A program made the position numbers and the translations under genes. DNA of 64,000 nt from Mycobacterium bourgelatii (GTDB taxonomy: Bacteria > Actinomycetota > Actinomycetes > Mycobacteriales > Mycobacteriaceae). Within the stretch, counting starts at the first letter, position 1; every line of letters starts with the position of its first letter. The notes under the pieces are model-generated. The model ran no database searches, was not told the origin of the DNA, and worked only from the letters and a program-made list of their open reading frames with translations. The DNA lies in contig NZ_BLKZ01000001.1 in NCBI RefSeq assembly GCF_010723575.1, forward strand, positions 3,348,001 to 3,412,000, in the 5' to 3' direction. Of this stretch, positions 50,717 through 58,970 are shown piece by piece.

Positions 50717-52177
50717 ATGGATCAGTCGCAAGCGCCCCTGTTGGATGCGCTGTCCGACTATCACCGCAGCAACCGGTACGGGTTCACGCCACCGGGGCAC
50801 CGCCAGGGCGCCGGCACCGACGCCCGAGTCCTTGCGGTGATGGGTAAGGACCCATTCCGCAACGACCTGCTGGCCACCAATGGACTCGACGATCGCCGGT
50901 CCAGCGGAAAGTATCTGGCGCGGGCCGAGGAACTGATGGCCCACGCCGTCGGCGCCGACACGGCGTTCTTTTCCACCTGCGGCAGTTCGCTTTCGGTCAA
51001 GGCAGCCATGATGGCCGTGGCGGGCTGTGCGCAGGGTGGCCTGCTGGTCGCCCGGGACAGCCACAAGTCGATCGTGGCGGGATTGATCTTTTCTGGCGTG
51101 CAGCCGCACTGGATCACCCCGCGCTGGGACAGCGAACACCACTTCTCCCACCCGCCGTCACCGGCCCAGGTGAAAGCCGCCTGGGAAGAACATCCCGACG
51201 CGGCCGGCGCCCTGATCGTCAGCCCGAGCCCATACGGCACCTGCGCCGACATCGGGGCTATCGCCGACGTGTGCCACGAGCGCGGCAAGCCGCTGATCGT
51301 CGACGAGGCATGGGGCGCCCATCTGCCGTTCCACGAAGACCTGCCGACCTGGGCGATGGACGCCGGAGCCGACGTCTGCGTGGTGAGCGTCCACAAGATG
51401 GGCGCCGGATTCGAGCAAGGCTCGGTATTTCACCTCCAGGGCGACCTGGTCGACGCCGACCTGTTGTCTTCGTGCGCCGACCTGTTGATGACCACCAGCC
51501 CCAACGTGATGGTCTACGCCGCTTTGGACGGTTGGCGCCGCCAGATGGTCGAGCATGGTCACGATCTGCTCAGCGCCGAACTGGAACTGGCCGGCCGGTT
51601 GCGAAAGAGTCTTGCCGAGATACCCGAGGTTGTTGTCCTCCAAGACGAGTTGCTGGGCAAGGAGGCTTCCTGCGACCTGGACGTTACGCAGGTGCTGATG
51701 GATGTCGCCGATAGCGGAACCTCCGGATACCAAGCCGCGGACTGGCTACGCAACAACTGCCAGCTCGACCTCGGGCTCAGCGATCACCGCCGGATTCTGG
51801 CCACCATGTCCTTCGCCGACAACGCGGAAACCGCGGACCGGCTGCGCACCGCGATGGCCCAATGGCGCGACGCGGCCCGAGGGTTCGAGCAGCCACCACC
51901 GATCCACCTGCCCGCACCGTCGGAATTACAGCTCGAGACAGTGCAATTGCCACGAGACGCCTTCTTCGGCCCTACCGAGATGGTCCCAGCGGACAAAGCC
52001 GGCGGGCGCATTGCCGCGGAGCAGATCACTCCCTATCCACCGGGCATTCCCGCCGTCGTACCCGGCGAGCGCCTCACCGACGGCGTTGTCGACTACCTGC
52101 GATCAGGTGTCGACGCGGGCATGACACTGCCCGACCCTGCCGATCCGAAAGCCGAACACTTCCGGGTGGTCGCATAG
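50717..52177 (+). CDS. Orn/Lys/Arg-decarboxylase-family PLP enzyme
   Basis: 486 aa fold-type I PLP enzyme: FSTCGSSLSVKAAMMAV (phosphate loop), PLIVDEAWGAHLPFH (Asp for pyridine N), and SVHKMGAGFEQGSVFHL with the internal-aldimine Lys. This is the major domain of Orn/Lys/Arg decarboxylases, without the large N-terminal extension of M. tuberculosis Rv2531c. Makes a polyamine or similar amine from a basic amino acid; the exact substrate is undecided. Confidence 0.85.
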   Translation: MDQSQAPLLDALSDYHRSNRYGFTPPGHRQGAGTDARVLAVMGKDPFRNDLLATNGLDDRRSSGKYLARAEELMAHAVGADTAFFSTCGSSLSVKAAMMAVAGCAQGGLLVARDSHKSIVAGLIFSGVQPHWITPRWDSEHHFSHPPSPAQVKAAWEEHPDAAGALIVSPSPYGTCADIGAIADVCHERGKPLIVDEAWGAHLPFHEDLPTWAMDAGADVCVVSVHKMGAGFEQGSVFHLQGDLVDADLLSSCADLLMTTSPNVMVYAALDGWRRQMVEHGHDLLSAELELAGRLRKSLAEIPEVVVLQDELLGKEASCDLDVTQVLMDVADSGTSGYQAADWLRNNCQLDLGLSDHRRILATMSFADNAETADRLRTAMAQWRDAARGFEQPPPIHLPAPSELQLETVQLPRDAFFGPTEMVPADKAGGRIAAEQITPYPPGIPAVVPGERLTDGVVDYLRSGVDAGMTLPDPADPKAEHFRVVA

Positions 52178-52180
52178 CGA

Positions 52181-52543
52181 TCAGTCCGATGTCTCCGGAT
52201 TGGGTTTCTTCTTCGCCTTGTTGCGCAGGCTGCGGTTGGTGGACCGCAAGTACGAATTGGCCGCCGCGAGTGCGGCGTTGTCGTCTTCAAGATTGAGAAT
52301 GCGCGCGATCCCGGCCAGATTGACTCCGGCCTCGACGAGCGCACTGATGCGTTCCAGCCTTGCTAGGTCGTCGACGCTGTAGCGCCGCGTTCCACCCTCG
52401 CTACGGGCCGGGGCCAGCAGCCCGTGGCGCTCATACAGTCGCAGCGACTGCACGGGTATGCCGGAAAGTTCTGACGCAACCGAGATCCCATACACGCCAC
52501 GATCGGTTGGCGGCGAACCGTTACCGCCAGGGCGATCGACCAT
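52181..52543 (-). CDS. MerR-family regulator (HspR-like)
   Basis: 120 aa from ATG 52543 with AAGGAGG 8 bp upstream. MerR HTH (YGISVASELSGIPVQSLRLYERHGLL) and the RRYSVDDLARLERISALVEAGVNLAGIARIL helix typical of HspR/MerR. Divergent from hsp18, with a palindrome over the hsp18 start site. Likely controls that gene. No effector-binding Cys motif is seen. Confidence 0.85.
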   Translation of the reverse strand: MVDRPGGNGSPPTDRGVYGISVASELSGIPVQSLRLYERHGLLAPARSEGGTRRYSVDDLARLERISALVEAGVNLAGIARILNLEDDNAALAAANSYLRSTNRSLRNKAKKKPNPETSD

Positions 52544-52589
52544 CAGGGATCCTCCTTGACTAGCCACACAGAAAAGCTATTTACCATAC

Positions 52590-52640
52590 TTGCGTTCTAT
52601 TGTCGATGATGTTATATAAAATCTATGTCGATAGACATAG
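52590..52640 (+). promoter_or_regulatory. hsp18 promoter and overlapping operator
   Basis: TTGCGT (52590-52595), 17-bp spacer, TATATA (52613-52618) is a strong sigma-A promoter in an AT-rich patch. CTATGTC-GATA-GACATAG (52623-52640) is a 7-4-7 inverted repeat over the expected start; a partial copy CTATTGTCGAT lies at 52597-52607. No HAIR element (CTTGAGT-N7-ACTCAAG) is visible, so the MerR protein is the best candidate binder. Confidence 0.65.
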
Positions 52641-52686
52641 GAAATCCTTACCCCAAGACAAGAGATTGGAGAGAAAGGTGACCGCC

Positions 52687-53169
52687 ATGCTGATGCGTAC
52701 CGACCCGTTCCGCGAACTCGACCGCTTTGCGCAACAAGTCTTCGGCACAGCGGCTCGCCCCGCCGTGATGCCGATGGACGCGTGGCGTGAAGGCGACAAA
52801 TTCGTCGTCGAGTTCGACCTGCCCGGCATCGACGCCGACTCTCTGGACATCGACATCGAGCGCAATGTGGTGACCGTAAAGGCCGAACGGCCCGGCCTCG
52901 ACCCCAACCGCGAGATGCTGGCCACGGAGCGTCCCCGTGGTGTGTTCAGCCGCCAACTAGTCCTTGGCGACAACCTCGACACCGACAAGATCGAAGCGAC
53001 CTACCAGGAAGGGGTGTTGAGCCTGCACATTCCGGTGGCCGAGCGGGCCAAGCCGCGCAAGATTTCGGTCAGCCGCGGCAATGGGCACCACCAGGTGATC
53101 GAGCACGAGGAAGAGCAGCCCAAGGTGATCGAGCGGGAGGAGTCAGAGCGGGAGATGGTCAACGCCTGA
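52687..53169 (+). CDS. hsp18: Small heat-shock protein, 18 kDa-antigen type
   Basis: 160-aa Hsp20. The N-terminus MLMRTDPFRELDRFAQQVFG and the core MPMDAWREGDKFVVEFDLPG closely match the M. leprae 18 kDa antigen as I know it, and the alpha-crystallin domain ends with GVLSLHIPVAER. ATG 52687 follows GGAGAGAAAGG. ATP-independent chaperone that binds unfolding proteins. The C-terminus has an extra Glu-rich tail (EEEQPKVIEREESEREM). Divergent MerR regulator. Confidence 0.92.
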   Translation: MLMRTDPFRELDRFAQQVFGTAARPAVMPMDAWREGDKFVVEFDLPGIDADSLDIDIERNVVTVKAERPGLDPNREMLATERPRGVFSRQLVLGDNLDTDKIEATYQEGVLSLHIPVAERAKPRKISVSRGNGHHQVIEHEEEQPKVIEREESEREMVNA

Positions 53170-53488
53170 GTCGCTAGCCGGCGGCGACCGCAGACCGGTG
53201 CCCGCTGCGGCTCCGGGGCGGTTGCCGCCGGCCTGATCCAGGCCGATTCAACCAGCGTCGATGGCGGCGTGCGGGGTTGTCGGGGAGTTAGACCGACACT
53301 TCTGTGACGCGCTATCTTGAATCGCCGTTTTGCCGATCGCGCGCCAACATAACCTGCGCATCTCAAGGGCAGTTGATAGCGTCCGAGTGGACTCGAGTCG
53401 AGGAGGCGTGGTCAGCGATGACCTGGAATCTCGATGGCCAAGCTACCGATGTCGAACAAGCGTTGGCCGGAGGTGCACCACAGCGGGT

Positions 53489-53496
53489 GGGGTCAT
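53489..53496. repeat. 8-bp target-site duplication, left copy
   Basis: GGGGTCAT, repeated at 54957-54964 directly after the right end of the element. An 8-bp duplication is typical of IS256-family insertion. Confidence 0.85.
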
Positions 53497-53522
53497 GGGG
53501 GTGTCAGATCGTCTGTGTAAGT
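53497..53522 (+). repeat. IS left inverted repeat
   Basis: GGGGGTGTCAG at the outer end and CTGTGTAAGT at the inner end. Matches the reverse complement of 54931-54956. Confidence 0.85.
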
Positions 53523-53544
53523 CCTGACGGAAGGATCTCAGGAC

Positions 53545-54899
53545 ATGGCGACGGGCAAGGACGAAGATTTGGCGCTAGGTGAGGTGGAGTCCACGGTGGA
53601 GATGGCCGAGGCGCTTCGGGCGTCGGGCGTGGTGGACGATTTGCTGGCTCAGGTCGATTCCGGCGAGGTTGCGTTGACCGGTGAGGGTGGTTTGTTGCCA
53701 GGGTTGATCAAGCTCGCCTTGGAGCGTGGGCTGGCTGCTGAGCTGACTGATCATCTGGGTTATGAGAAGGGCGACCCGGCGGGGCGTGCGCTGCCCAATG
53801 CCCGCAATGGCACCTCACCGAAGACGGTGCAGACCGAGGCCGGCCCCGTCCCGTTGGAGGTGCCGCGCGATCGCGACGGCTCGTTCACTCCACGGCTGGT
53901 GCCCAAGGGCGCCCGCCGTCTCGGCGGGCTCGATGACATGATCATCTCGCTGTACGCCGGTGGAATGACGTTGCGCGACATTCAATTTCATCTTGCCTCG
54001 ACGATCGGAACCGATGTTTCGCACGAGACGATCTCCAAGATCGTCGATGAGATCTCCGAGGAGGTCCTGGCCTGGCAGCGTCGGCCGCTGGACCCGATTT
54101 ACCCGGTGGTCTACCTCGACGCGATCGTGGTCAAGGTCAAAGACGGCGGCCACACCCGCAACAAGGCCGCTCATATCGCCGTAGGCGTCGATATGGCCGG
54201 GATCAAGCACGTGCTGGGCATCTGGGTCCAGCAGAACGAAGGAGCGGCGTTTTGGGCCTCAGTGTGTGCCGATCTGGCCAATCGCGGCGTTCGCGACGTG
54301 CTGATCGTGTGCTGCGACGGGCTGACCGGCTTTCCCGAGGCGATCGCGGCCACCTGGTCGCAGGCCACCGTGCAGACCTGTGTGTGCATCTGCTGCGCAA
54401 CGCGCTGCGGTTCGTGTCCTACAGCGACCGCAAAGCCGTGGCCGCAGCCCTCAAACCGGTCTACACCGCGGCGGATGCTGAGGCTGCCCGTGCCGAACTC
54501 GATGCGTTCACCACGTCGGAGTTAGGCAAGAAAAATCCGACGGTGACCAGGGTTTTCGATCGTTCGTGGGAGCAGTTCACCCCCTTCCTGGCGTTTGCGC
54601 CCGAGTTGCGCCGGGTCATTTACACGACGAACGCGATCGAATCGCTGAACTACCAGTTGCGCAAGGTCATCAAGACCCGAGGCCAGTTCCCCAACGATGC
54701 CGCCGTGGTCAAACTCCTCTGGCTGGCCATCTGCAACATCGAGGACAAACGCGCCGCCGAACGGGCCAAAAAATACGCCCAGAAACGTTGCCGAACAGCG
54801 CCCGGACGTCTCGTGGAAGGACAGGTGGTCACCAACTGGAAGAAGGCACTCGAACAACTCTCGCTGGTCTACCCAGACCGCATCGAGCGGTACCTATAA
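53545..54899 (+). pseudogene. IS256-family transposase, frameshifted
   Basis: Mutator-type DDE transposase. Asp in YLDAIVVKV and CCDGLTGFPEA and Glu in TTNAIESLNYQLRKVIK are present, but in two frames. The first frame (53545-54525) turns to nonsense after ATVQTCVCI; the second (from about 54384) continues HLLRNALRFVSYSDRKAV to 54899. Adding one G in GTGTGTGCATCTG (about 54378-54384) rejoins them as CVVHLLRN. A 1-bp deletion, programmed frameshifting or a sequencing error would explain it; programmed shifting is unusual for this family. Confidence 0.85.
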
Positions 54900-54930
54900 C
54901 TCGACGACTAACAAGAAAACCAAACAGGCG

Positions 54931-54956
54931 ACTTACACAGAAAACTTGACACGCTC
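54931..54956 (-). repeat. IS right inverted repeat
   Basis: Pairs with the left repeat at 53497-53522; conserved end ACTTACACAG and inner TGACAC. Confidence 0.85.
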
Positions 54957-54964
54957 GGGGTCAT
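54957..54964. repeat. 8-bp target-site duplication, right copy
   Basis: GGGGTCAT, identical to 53489-53496. The native PAS-ANTAR reading frame resumes immediately after it. Confidence 0.85.
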
Positions 54965-55615
54965 TCCGCTTCTACTTCGAAAACCAGCGGTGGGAATGGT
55001 CCGAGCAAGTCCAGCAGATGCACGGCTACGAACCCGGCAGCGTCACCCCGACCACCGACTTGGTGCTGTCGCACAAGCACCCCGACGACCGCGGCCAGGT
55101 CGCGGCGACCATCGACGACATCTTGAACAACCGCAAGGCGTTCAGCACCCGCCACCGAATCGTCGACAAAGCCGGGAAGACACGTCACGTTGTGGTGGTC
55201 GGCGACCGGCTGTTCGACGAAGACGGCGCCGTCATCGGGACGCACGGGTTCTACGTCGACGTCACGCCACACCCCCACGAAATGCCCGACGCGGTCGTCA
55301 CGGCAAAGCTTGCCGAGATCGCCGAGAACCGCGCCACGATTGAGCAAGCCAAGGGCATGCTGATGCTGGTCTACGACCTCGACGACGCGGGGGCATTCAA
55401 CCTGCTGAAATGGCTGTCACAGGAAGCCAACGTCAAGCTGCGGCGCTTGGCCGAGCAAATCCGCACGGAATTCCGCGCGGCCGGGCCAAGCCTTACTTCA
55501 CAAGCCGAATTCGACCAGCTGCTGATGGCCGCCCGTGATCGCGCCAGCCACTCCGACGCCGCGGCCAAGGTGCGCTAAGCGCGGCCGAAACCGGTTCTAT
55601 GCAGGGTCAGCGCGC

Positions 55616-55804
55616 TCAACTGGGCGCGCTATCACTGTTTTCGAAGAAGGCCCATTCGCCGTCGTCGTTGACCTCCAGCCGCCAACCCAGTTCCGACTTG
55701 TCCGCGACGGAGTCGACGAACCAGGCGTGGGCGTCTTCGGCGCTCTCGATCTCTTTGGTGGCGACGACTTCACCGCGTGGGTCGATAACTCTGAACTCAG
55801 CCAT
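55616..55804 (-). CDS. Small hypothetical protein
   Basis: 62 aa: MAEFRVIDPRGEVVATKEIE, then SAEDAHAWFVDSVADK and LGWRLEVNDDGEWAFFENSD. Regular charge pattern suggests a folded small domain. Weak ribosome site. Lies between the PAS-ANTAR remnant and a USP gene on the opposite strand to the former. No family recognised. Confidence 0.55.
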   Translation of the reverse strand: MAEFRVIDPRGEVVATKEIESAEDAHAWFVDSVADKSELGWRLEVNDDGEWAFFENSDSAPS

Positions 55805-55887
55805 GCGACCTGGTTAACCCCCCGGGTCGCCTTTCAATCATTCCCAGGCAACCCGTGGCGGGTCTTTCGCGCCTTTCGGCGGGGGTC

Positions 55888-56787
55888 TCAGGACGACCGC
55901 GCGACAATCACCGGCATCCGGCAGGAATTCACGACGGCATGGCTCACCGAACCCAACAGGGCGCCCATGACCGCGCCACGGCCGTGGCTGCCCACGACGG
56001 TTAGTTGAGCCGATTCCGACCTCTCGACCAGCTGCCGGGCAGGACGGTCACACACCACTACACGGCAAACCCGGACGTCTGGGTACTGTTCCTGCCAGCC
56101 CGCCAGACGCTCGGCGAGGCTACGCTCGGCCTCCGCCTTGACCGCGGTCCAGTCCAGACCCGGAAGCTCGACGACCTCCATGTCGCTCCAGGCGTGCAGC
56201 GCGATCAGTTCGACTCCGCGACGCGATGCCTCGTCAAAAGCTATCGCGGTGGCGACCTCCGACGCCGGTGAACCGTCGACCCCCAGCAGGACAGGCGCGC
56301 GCAGCGGGTTCGGCATCAGGGGGTCCTCGTCCCGGATGACCGCGACCGGACAACTCGCCCGGCGCACCAGGCTCGAGCTGACCGAACCCAGCAACGCGCG
56401 GGCGAGCGCGCCCCGTCCCGTGGCACCGACAACCATCAGCTCGGCGTCCTTTGACATTTCGATCATTGCCGGCACCGGCGCCGCGAAAACGACCTTGTGC
56501 TTCACGACGAGCTTGCGGTCGGTCTCGACGGCTTCTTCGGCCAGCTTGACCGAAGCGGCCACGATCTTGCGGCCTTCGTCTTCCTGCCACACTCCCCAGC
56601 TGTCCGGGAAAGGCATCGGCGGCCAGGTGGCCACGTCGCCGCCCACCACATGGATCACGGTGAGCGGCACGTTGCGCATTGCCGCTGAGCGTGCTGCCCA
56701 GACCACTGCCGCGTTCGACGCGGGCGAACCGTCAACCCCCACCACAATGCCGAGCTTCTTGTCGGAATGGTAACCGGTCGCAGTCAT
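55888..56787 (-). CDS. Tandem-domain universal stress protein (Rv2005c-like)
   Basis: 299 aa with two Usp domains (IVVGVDGSPASNAAVVWA; PVLLGVDGSPASEVATAIA) and ATP loops GATGRGALARALLGSVS and GSHGRGAVMGALLGSVS. Start follows AAGAAGGAAACGAA. It lies 28 bp downstream of fdxA, the order seen for Rv2005c near Rv2007c (fdxA) in M. tuberculosis. Likely under the DosR box before fdxA. Confidence 0.9.
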   Translation of the reverse strand: MTATGYHSDKKLGIVVGVDGSPASNAAVVWAARSAAMRNVPLTVIHVVGGDVATWPPMPFPDSWGVWQEDEGRKIVAASVKLAEEAVETDRKLVVKHKVVFAAPVPAMIEMSKDAELMVVGATGRGALARALLGSVSSSLVRRASCPVAVIRDEDPLMPNPLRAPVLLGVDGSPASEVATAIAFDEASRRGVELIALHAWSDMEVVELPGLDWTAVKAEAERSLAERLAGWQEQYPDVRVCRVVVCDRPARQLVERSESAQLTVVGSHGRGAVMGALLGSVSHAVVNSCRMPVIVARSS

Positions 56788-56815
56788 TTCGTTTCCTTCT
56801 TCTGTTTTGTCCAGG

Positions 56816-57160
56816 TTACTTCGCGTTGGGCGGCATTGCGGCGATCATAGGTGTGTCGACACCGACTCGGCCCACGTTCGAGTAACCGCCCGGGTTACCC
56901 AGCGGTTCGGTGCGTCCGGGCAGGATTTCGCTGAAGAATGCGGCGTTGTCCGCGAGGTGCTCGCGCTGATCTTCCGGCAGATCCTCTTCCCAGTAGATTG
57001 CGCCGACGCGGCATTCCAGCCGGCAAGCGCCGCAGTCGACGCACTCGTTGGGGTTGATGTACATCGTGCGAGCGCCTTCGTAGATGCAGTCAACGGGGCA
57101 AAGCTGCACGCAGGACTTCTCGGCAACGTCCACGCATTCTCGTCCGATCACATACGTCAT
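56816..57160 (-). CDS. fdxA: 7Fe/8Fe ferredoxin
   Basis: 114 aa, the length of FdxA. Cluster ligands: the CVQLCPVDCIY segment (C-x7-C-x3-CP type of seven-iron ferredoxins) and C-x2-C-x2-C-x3-C of the second 4Fe-4S (NECVDCGACRLECRVGAI with one Cys used twice in spacing). C-terminal tail FSEILPGRTEPLGNPGGYSNVGRVGVDTP is typical of FdxA. Electron carrier induced by hypoxia; DosR regulon member in M. tuberculosis. A near-consensus DosR box is 56-75 bp upstream. Confidence 0.93.
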   Translation of the reverse strand: MTYVIGRECVDVAEKSCVQLCPVDCIYEGARTMYINPNECVDCGACRLECRVGAIYWEEDLPEDQREHLADNAAFFSEILPGRTEPLGNPGGYSNVGRVGVDTPMIAAMPPNAK

Positions 57161-57215
57161 GGGATCAAGTTACAAAGCCGTGGGGCGCGATCGCGCCGTC
57201 CGAAAGCCCTCAGCC

Positions 57216-57235
57216 GTAGGGACTAAAGTCCCCCG
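57216..57235 (-). promoter_or_regulatory. DosR box upstream of fdxA
   Basis: GTAGGGACTAAAGTCCCCCG contains a perfect GGGACTAAAGTCCC core (57219-57232), identical to the DosR consensus core GGGACTWWAGTCCC. Located 59-72 bp upstream of the fdxA start at 57160. Confidence 0.85.
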
Positions 57236-57301
57236 CCGGCGAGCAGCCGCAAGTTCACCCAAACTATGGGCTTACCTGCGTTTTTGCGTCTTCTCGCGGA
57301 G

Positions 57302-58183
57302 TCACTGGCGGACGACGATGACCGGCACCTTGGCCGATTGGGCGACGGCAGAACTGACCGAGCCCAGCAGCATGCCGGCAAACCCCCCGCGACCGTGGCT
57401 GCCGAGCACCACCAGTTGCGCGTGGTCGGACTCCTTGATCAGCCACTTGGTGGGAGTGTCGCAAACCAGCGATTCCCGCACGTGGACATCCGGGTAGCGC
57501 TCTTTATACGGAGCCAAGGTCGCGGCGAGAACCTCCTGGCCTTTGCTTTCGCGATCTTGCCAGTCCATCCCGAGGATCGGGAAAACCCCGACGTCGCTCC
57601 ACGCGTGCAAGGCGACCAAATCGACGCCGCGACGGGACGCCTCCTCGAACGCCAAGGCGGTCGCGGCATCGGAGGCCGGCGAGCCGTCGACACCCACGAG
57701 CACGGGTGCGTTGGCGTCCGGAGCCTGGTCCGCGTCGCCGTGGATCACCGCGACCGGGCAATGGGCGTGGTGAAGCAACGCCGCGCTCACCGAACCCAGC
57801 AGCGCGCGCCCGATTGCGCCCATCCCCTGACTTCCCACGACGACCAGCGCCGCCCGCTTCGATGCCTCGATGAGGGTGGGTACGGCGTTGGCGTAGACCA
57901 GTTCGGTGTGCACTTCCGGCGGATTCGACGCACCGGCGCTACGTGCGACGATCTGGCGTGCCTGCTCGATGACCTGCTCGGCACTGTCTTTCTGCCACCC
58001 AGGCATTTCGTCGTAGAGTTGCCCAACCGGCCAGCCGACCACCACCGGCGCGACGGCGTGCAGCAGGGTGAGCGGGCTCTGCCGCAGGATGGCCTCGCGG
58101 GTCGCCCAGGCGATCGCCGCCTCCGCCGCCGACGACCCGTCCACGGCTACCAGGATCCCGTATTCGGTTGTGCCACTTGTCAT
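57302..58183 (-). CDS. Tandem-domain universal stress protein
   Basis: 293 aa with two Usp domains (ILVAVDGSSAAEAAIAWA; PVLVGVDGSPASDAATALA) and ATP loops GSQGMGAIGRALLGSVS (Met for Arg) and GSHGRGGFAGMLLGSVS. Start follows AAGAGGAGCGTGGA. Directly upstream of fdxA on the same strand, with its own DosR-like site. Confidence 0.9.
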   Translation of the reverse strand: MTSGTTEYGILVAVDGSSAAEAAIAWATREAILRQSPLTLLHAVAPVVVGWPVGQLYDEMPGWQKDSAEQVIEQARQIVARSAGASNPPEVHTELVYANAVPTLIEASKRAALVVVGSQGMGAIGRALLGSVSAALLHHAHCPVAVIHGDADQAPDANAPVLVGVDGSPASDAATALAFEEASRRGVDLVALHAWSDVGVFPILGMDWQDRESKGQEVLAATLAPYKERYPDVHVRESLVCDTPTKWLIKESDHAQLVVLGSHGRGGFAGMLLGSVSSAVAQSAKVPVIVVRQ

Positions 58184-58263
58184 TCCACGCTCCTCTTGCG
58201 GAACCTAACGCTGCCGTACCGGCTGGCTCCTACCAGACGCTATCGGACCCGCGCGGCGGCGCG

Positions 58264-58283
58264 AAAGGGACATTGGACCCCAC
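58264..58283 (-). promoter_or_regulatory. DosR-box-like site before USP
   Basis: AAAGGGACATTGGACCCCAC holds GGGACATTGGACCC (58267-58280), 11 of 14 to the DosR core. Located 84-97 bp upstream of the USP start at 58183. The other 150 bp of this gap before the cold-shock gene show nothing else. Confidence 0.5.
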
Positions 58284-58455
58284 CCCTGATCGAGCTCGTG
58301 ATCGCATCGTGACCGCGAGCAGCCACAAAAGCCCACGACACGCCCCACGAAAGGGGGATTTCCCGTCTGCTCGCGGGACAATGGTGACCGCAGCGCAGCT
58401 ACGGCGACGGCTAACTCTGGTGTGTCGACCGAAAATCCACGGGGAAGGCACGCAA

Positions 58456-58707
58456 ATGGTCACTACTAATTCGTTTGATACCGCGACCTTGCCAGACCTG
58501 GCGATCCGGTACGGCACCATCCGCTGGTTCGACGGCGAACACGGATACGGATTCGTGCAACCCGCGGACGACGGCCTCGACCTCTTCGTCGACGTCTCCG
58601 AGCTCATCGACCCGCCCCCAGCAGGACTCGAGCCCGGTCAACCGGTGAGCTATCACCTCGATGGCACCCGGCATTGGCCGATAGCGGCGTCGGTGCACGC
58701 GCTTTAG
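58456..58707 (+). CDS. Cold-shock-domain protein
   Basis: 83 aa, start after GGGGAAGG. RYGTIRWFDGEHGYGFVQPADDGLDLFVDVSELI matches CSD RNP-1 (GYGFV) with a relaxed KWF (RWF). C-terminal PGQPVSYHLDGTRHWPIAASVHAL. Binds single-stranded nucleic acid in the family. Ends 4 bp over the start of the convergent anti-sigma gene. Confidence 0.85.
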   Translation: MVTTNSFDTATLPDLAIRYGTIRWFDGEHGYGFVQPADDGLDLFVDVSELIDPPPAGLEPGQPVSYHLDGTRHWPIAASVHAL

Positions 58708-58970
58708 CGCTGACCGTTACGTAAGCCGTCGATCGTGCGGATGACGCCGGCGACGTCTTCGTCGGTGAGCGTCTCGCCGTCAAAGACGTGGTGCAGCAGG
58801 ATCCGAAGATCACGCATCTGTTGCAGGTAGACCAGGCACGGCGGGCATTCGTCAAGGTGTTTGGCCACAATCGGGCCCCACTGCCGCGGGTCGGAATCGA
58901 TGAGGTCGTCGACCAGCCGGACGAAGTCGACGCAGTCGATTGCCGGGACGGTGTTGTCGTAAACGGTCAT
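58704..58970 (-). CDS. Zinc-binding anti-sigma factor
   Basis: 88 aa. H-x3-C-x2-C motif in AKHLDECPPCLVYLQQM, the ZAS anti-sigma zinc site. Overlaps the ECF sigma gene by 4 bp (ATGA), as cognate pairs usually do. Likely sequesters that sigma factor and releases it on oxidation of the Cys pair; this redox step is inferred from the ZAS family, e.g. RshA and RsrA. Confidence 0.85.
   Translation of the reverse strand: MTVYDNTVPAIDCVDFVRLVDDLIDSDPRQWGPIVAKHLDECPPCLVYLQQMRDLRILLHHVFDGETLTDEDVAGVIRTIDGLRNGQR

Larger units (their letters stand above)
53497..54956 (+). mobile_element. IS256-family insertion sequence, 1460 bp
   Basis: Bounded by 26-bp imperfect inverted repeats: left 53497-53522 ends CTGTGTAAGT, right 54931-54956 starts ACTTACACAG; 19 of 26 bases pair. 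It is flanked by GGGGTCAT duplications and carries one transposase gene. Sits inside the PAS-ANTAR gene. Both ends and both duplications are visible, so the insertion appears complete and relatively recent. Confidence 0.9.
53418..55578 (+). pseudogene. PAS-ANTAR RNA-binding regulator gene, interrupted by IS element
   Basis: The 5' part starts ATG 53418 after AGGAGG (MTWNLDGQATDVEQALAGG) and stops being the native gene at 53496; the 3' part resumes at 54965 with FRFYFENQRWEWSEQVQQM. Deleting 53497-54964 (the element plus one 8-bp copy) leaves exactly 693 bp, 230 aa in frame, reading QRVGSFRFYFE. The product had an N-terminal PAS-like domain (GYEPGSV, FYVDVTPH) and a C-terminal ANTAR domain (ENRATIEQAKGMLMLVYDL), an antitermination RNA-binding module. 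Now inactivated. Confidence 0.85.
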
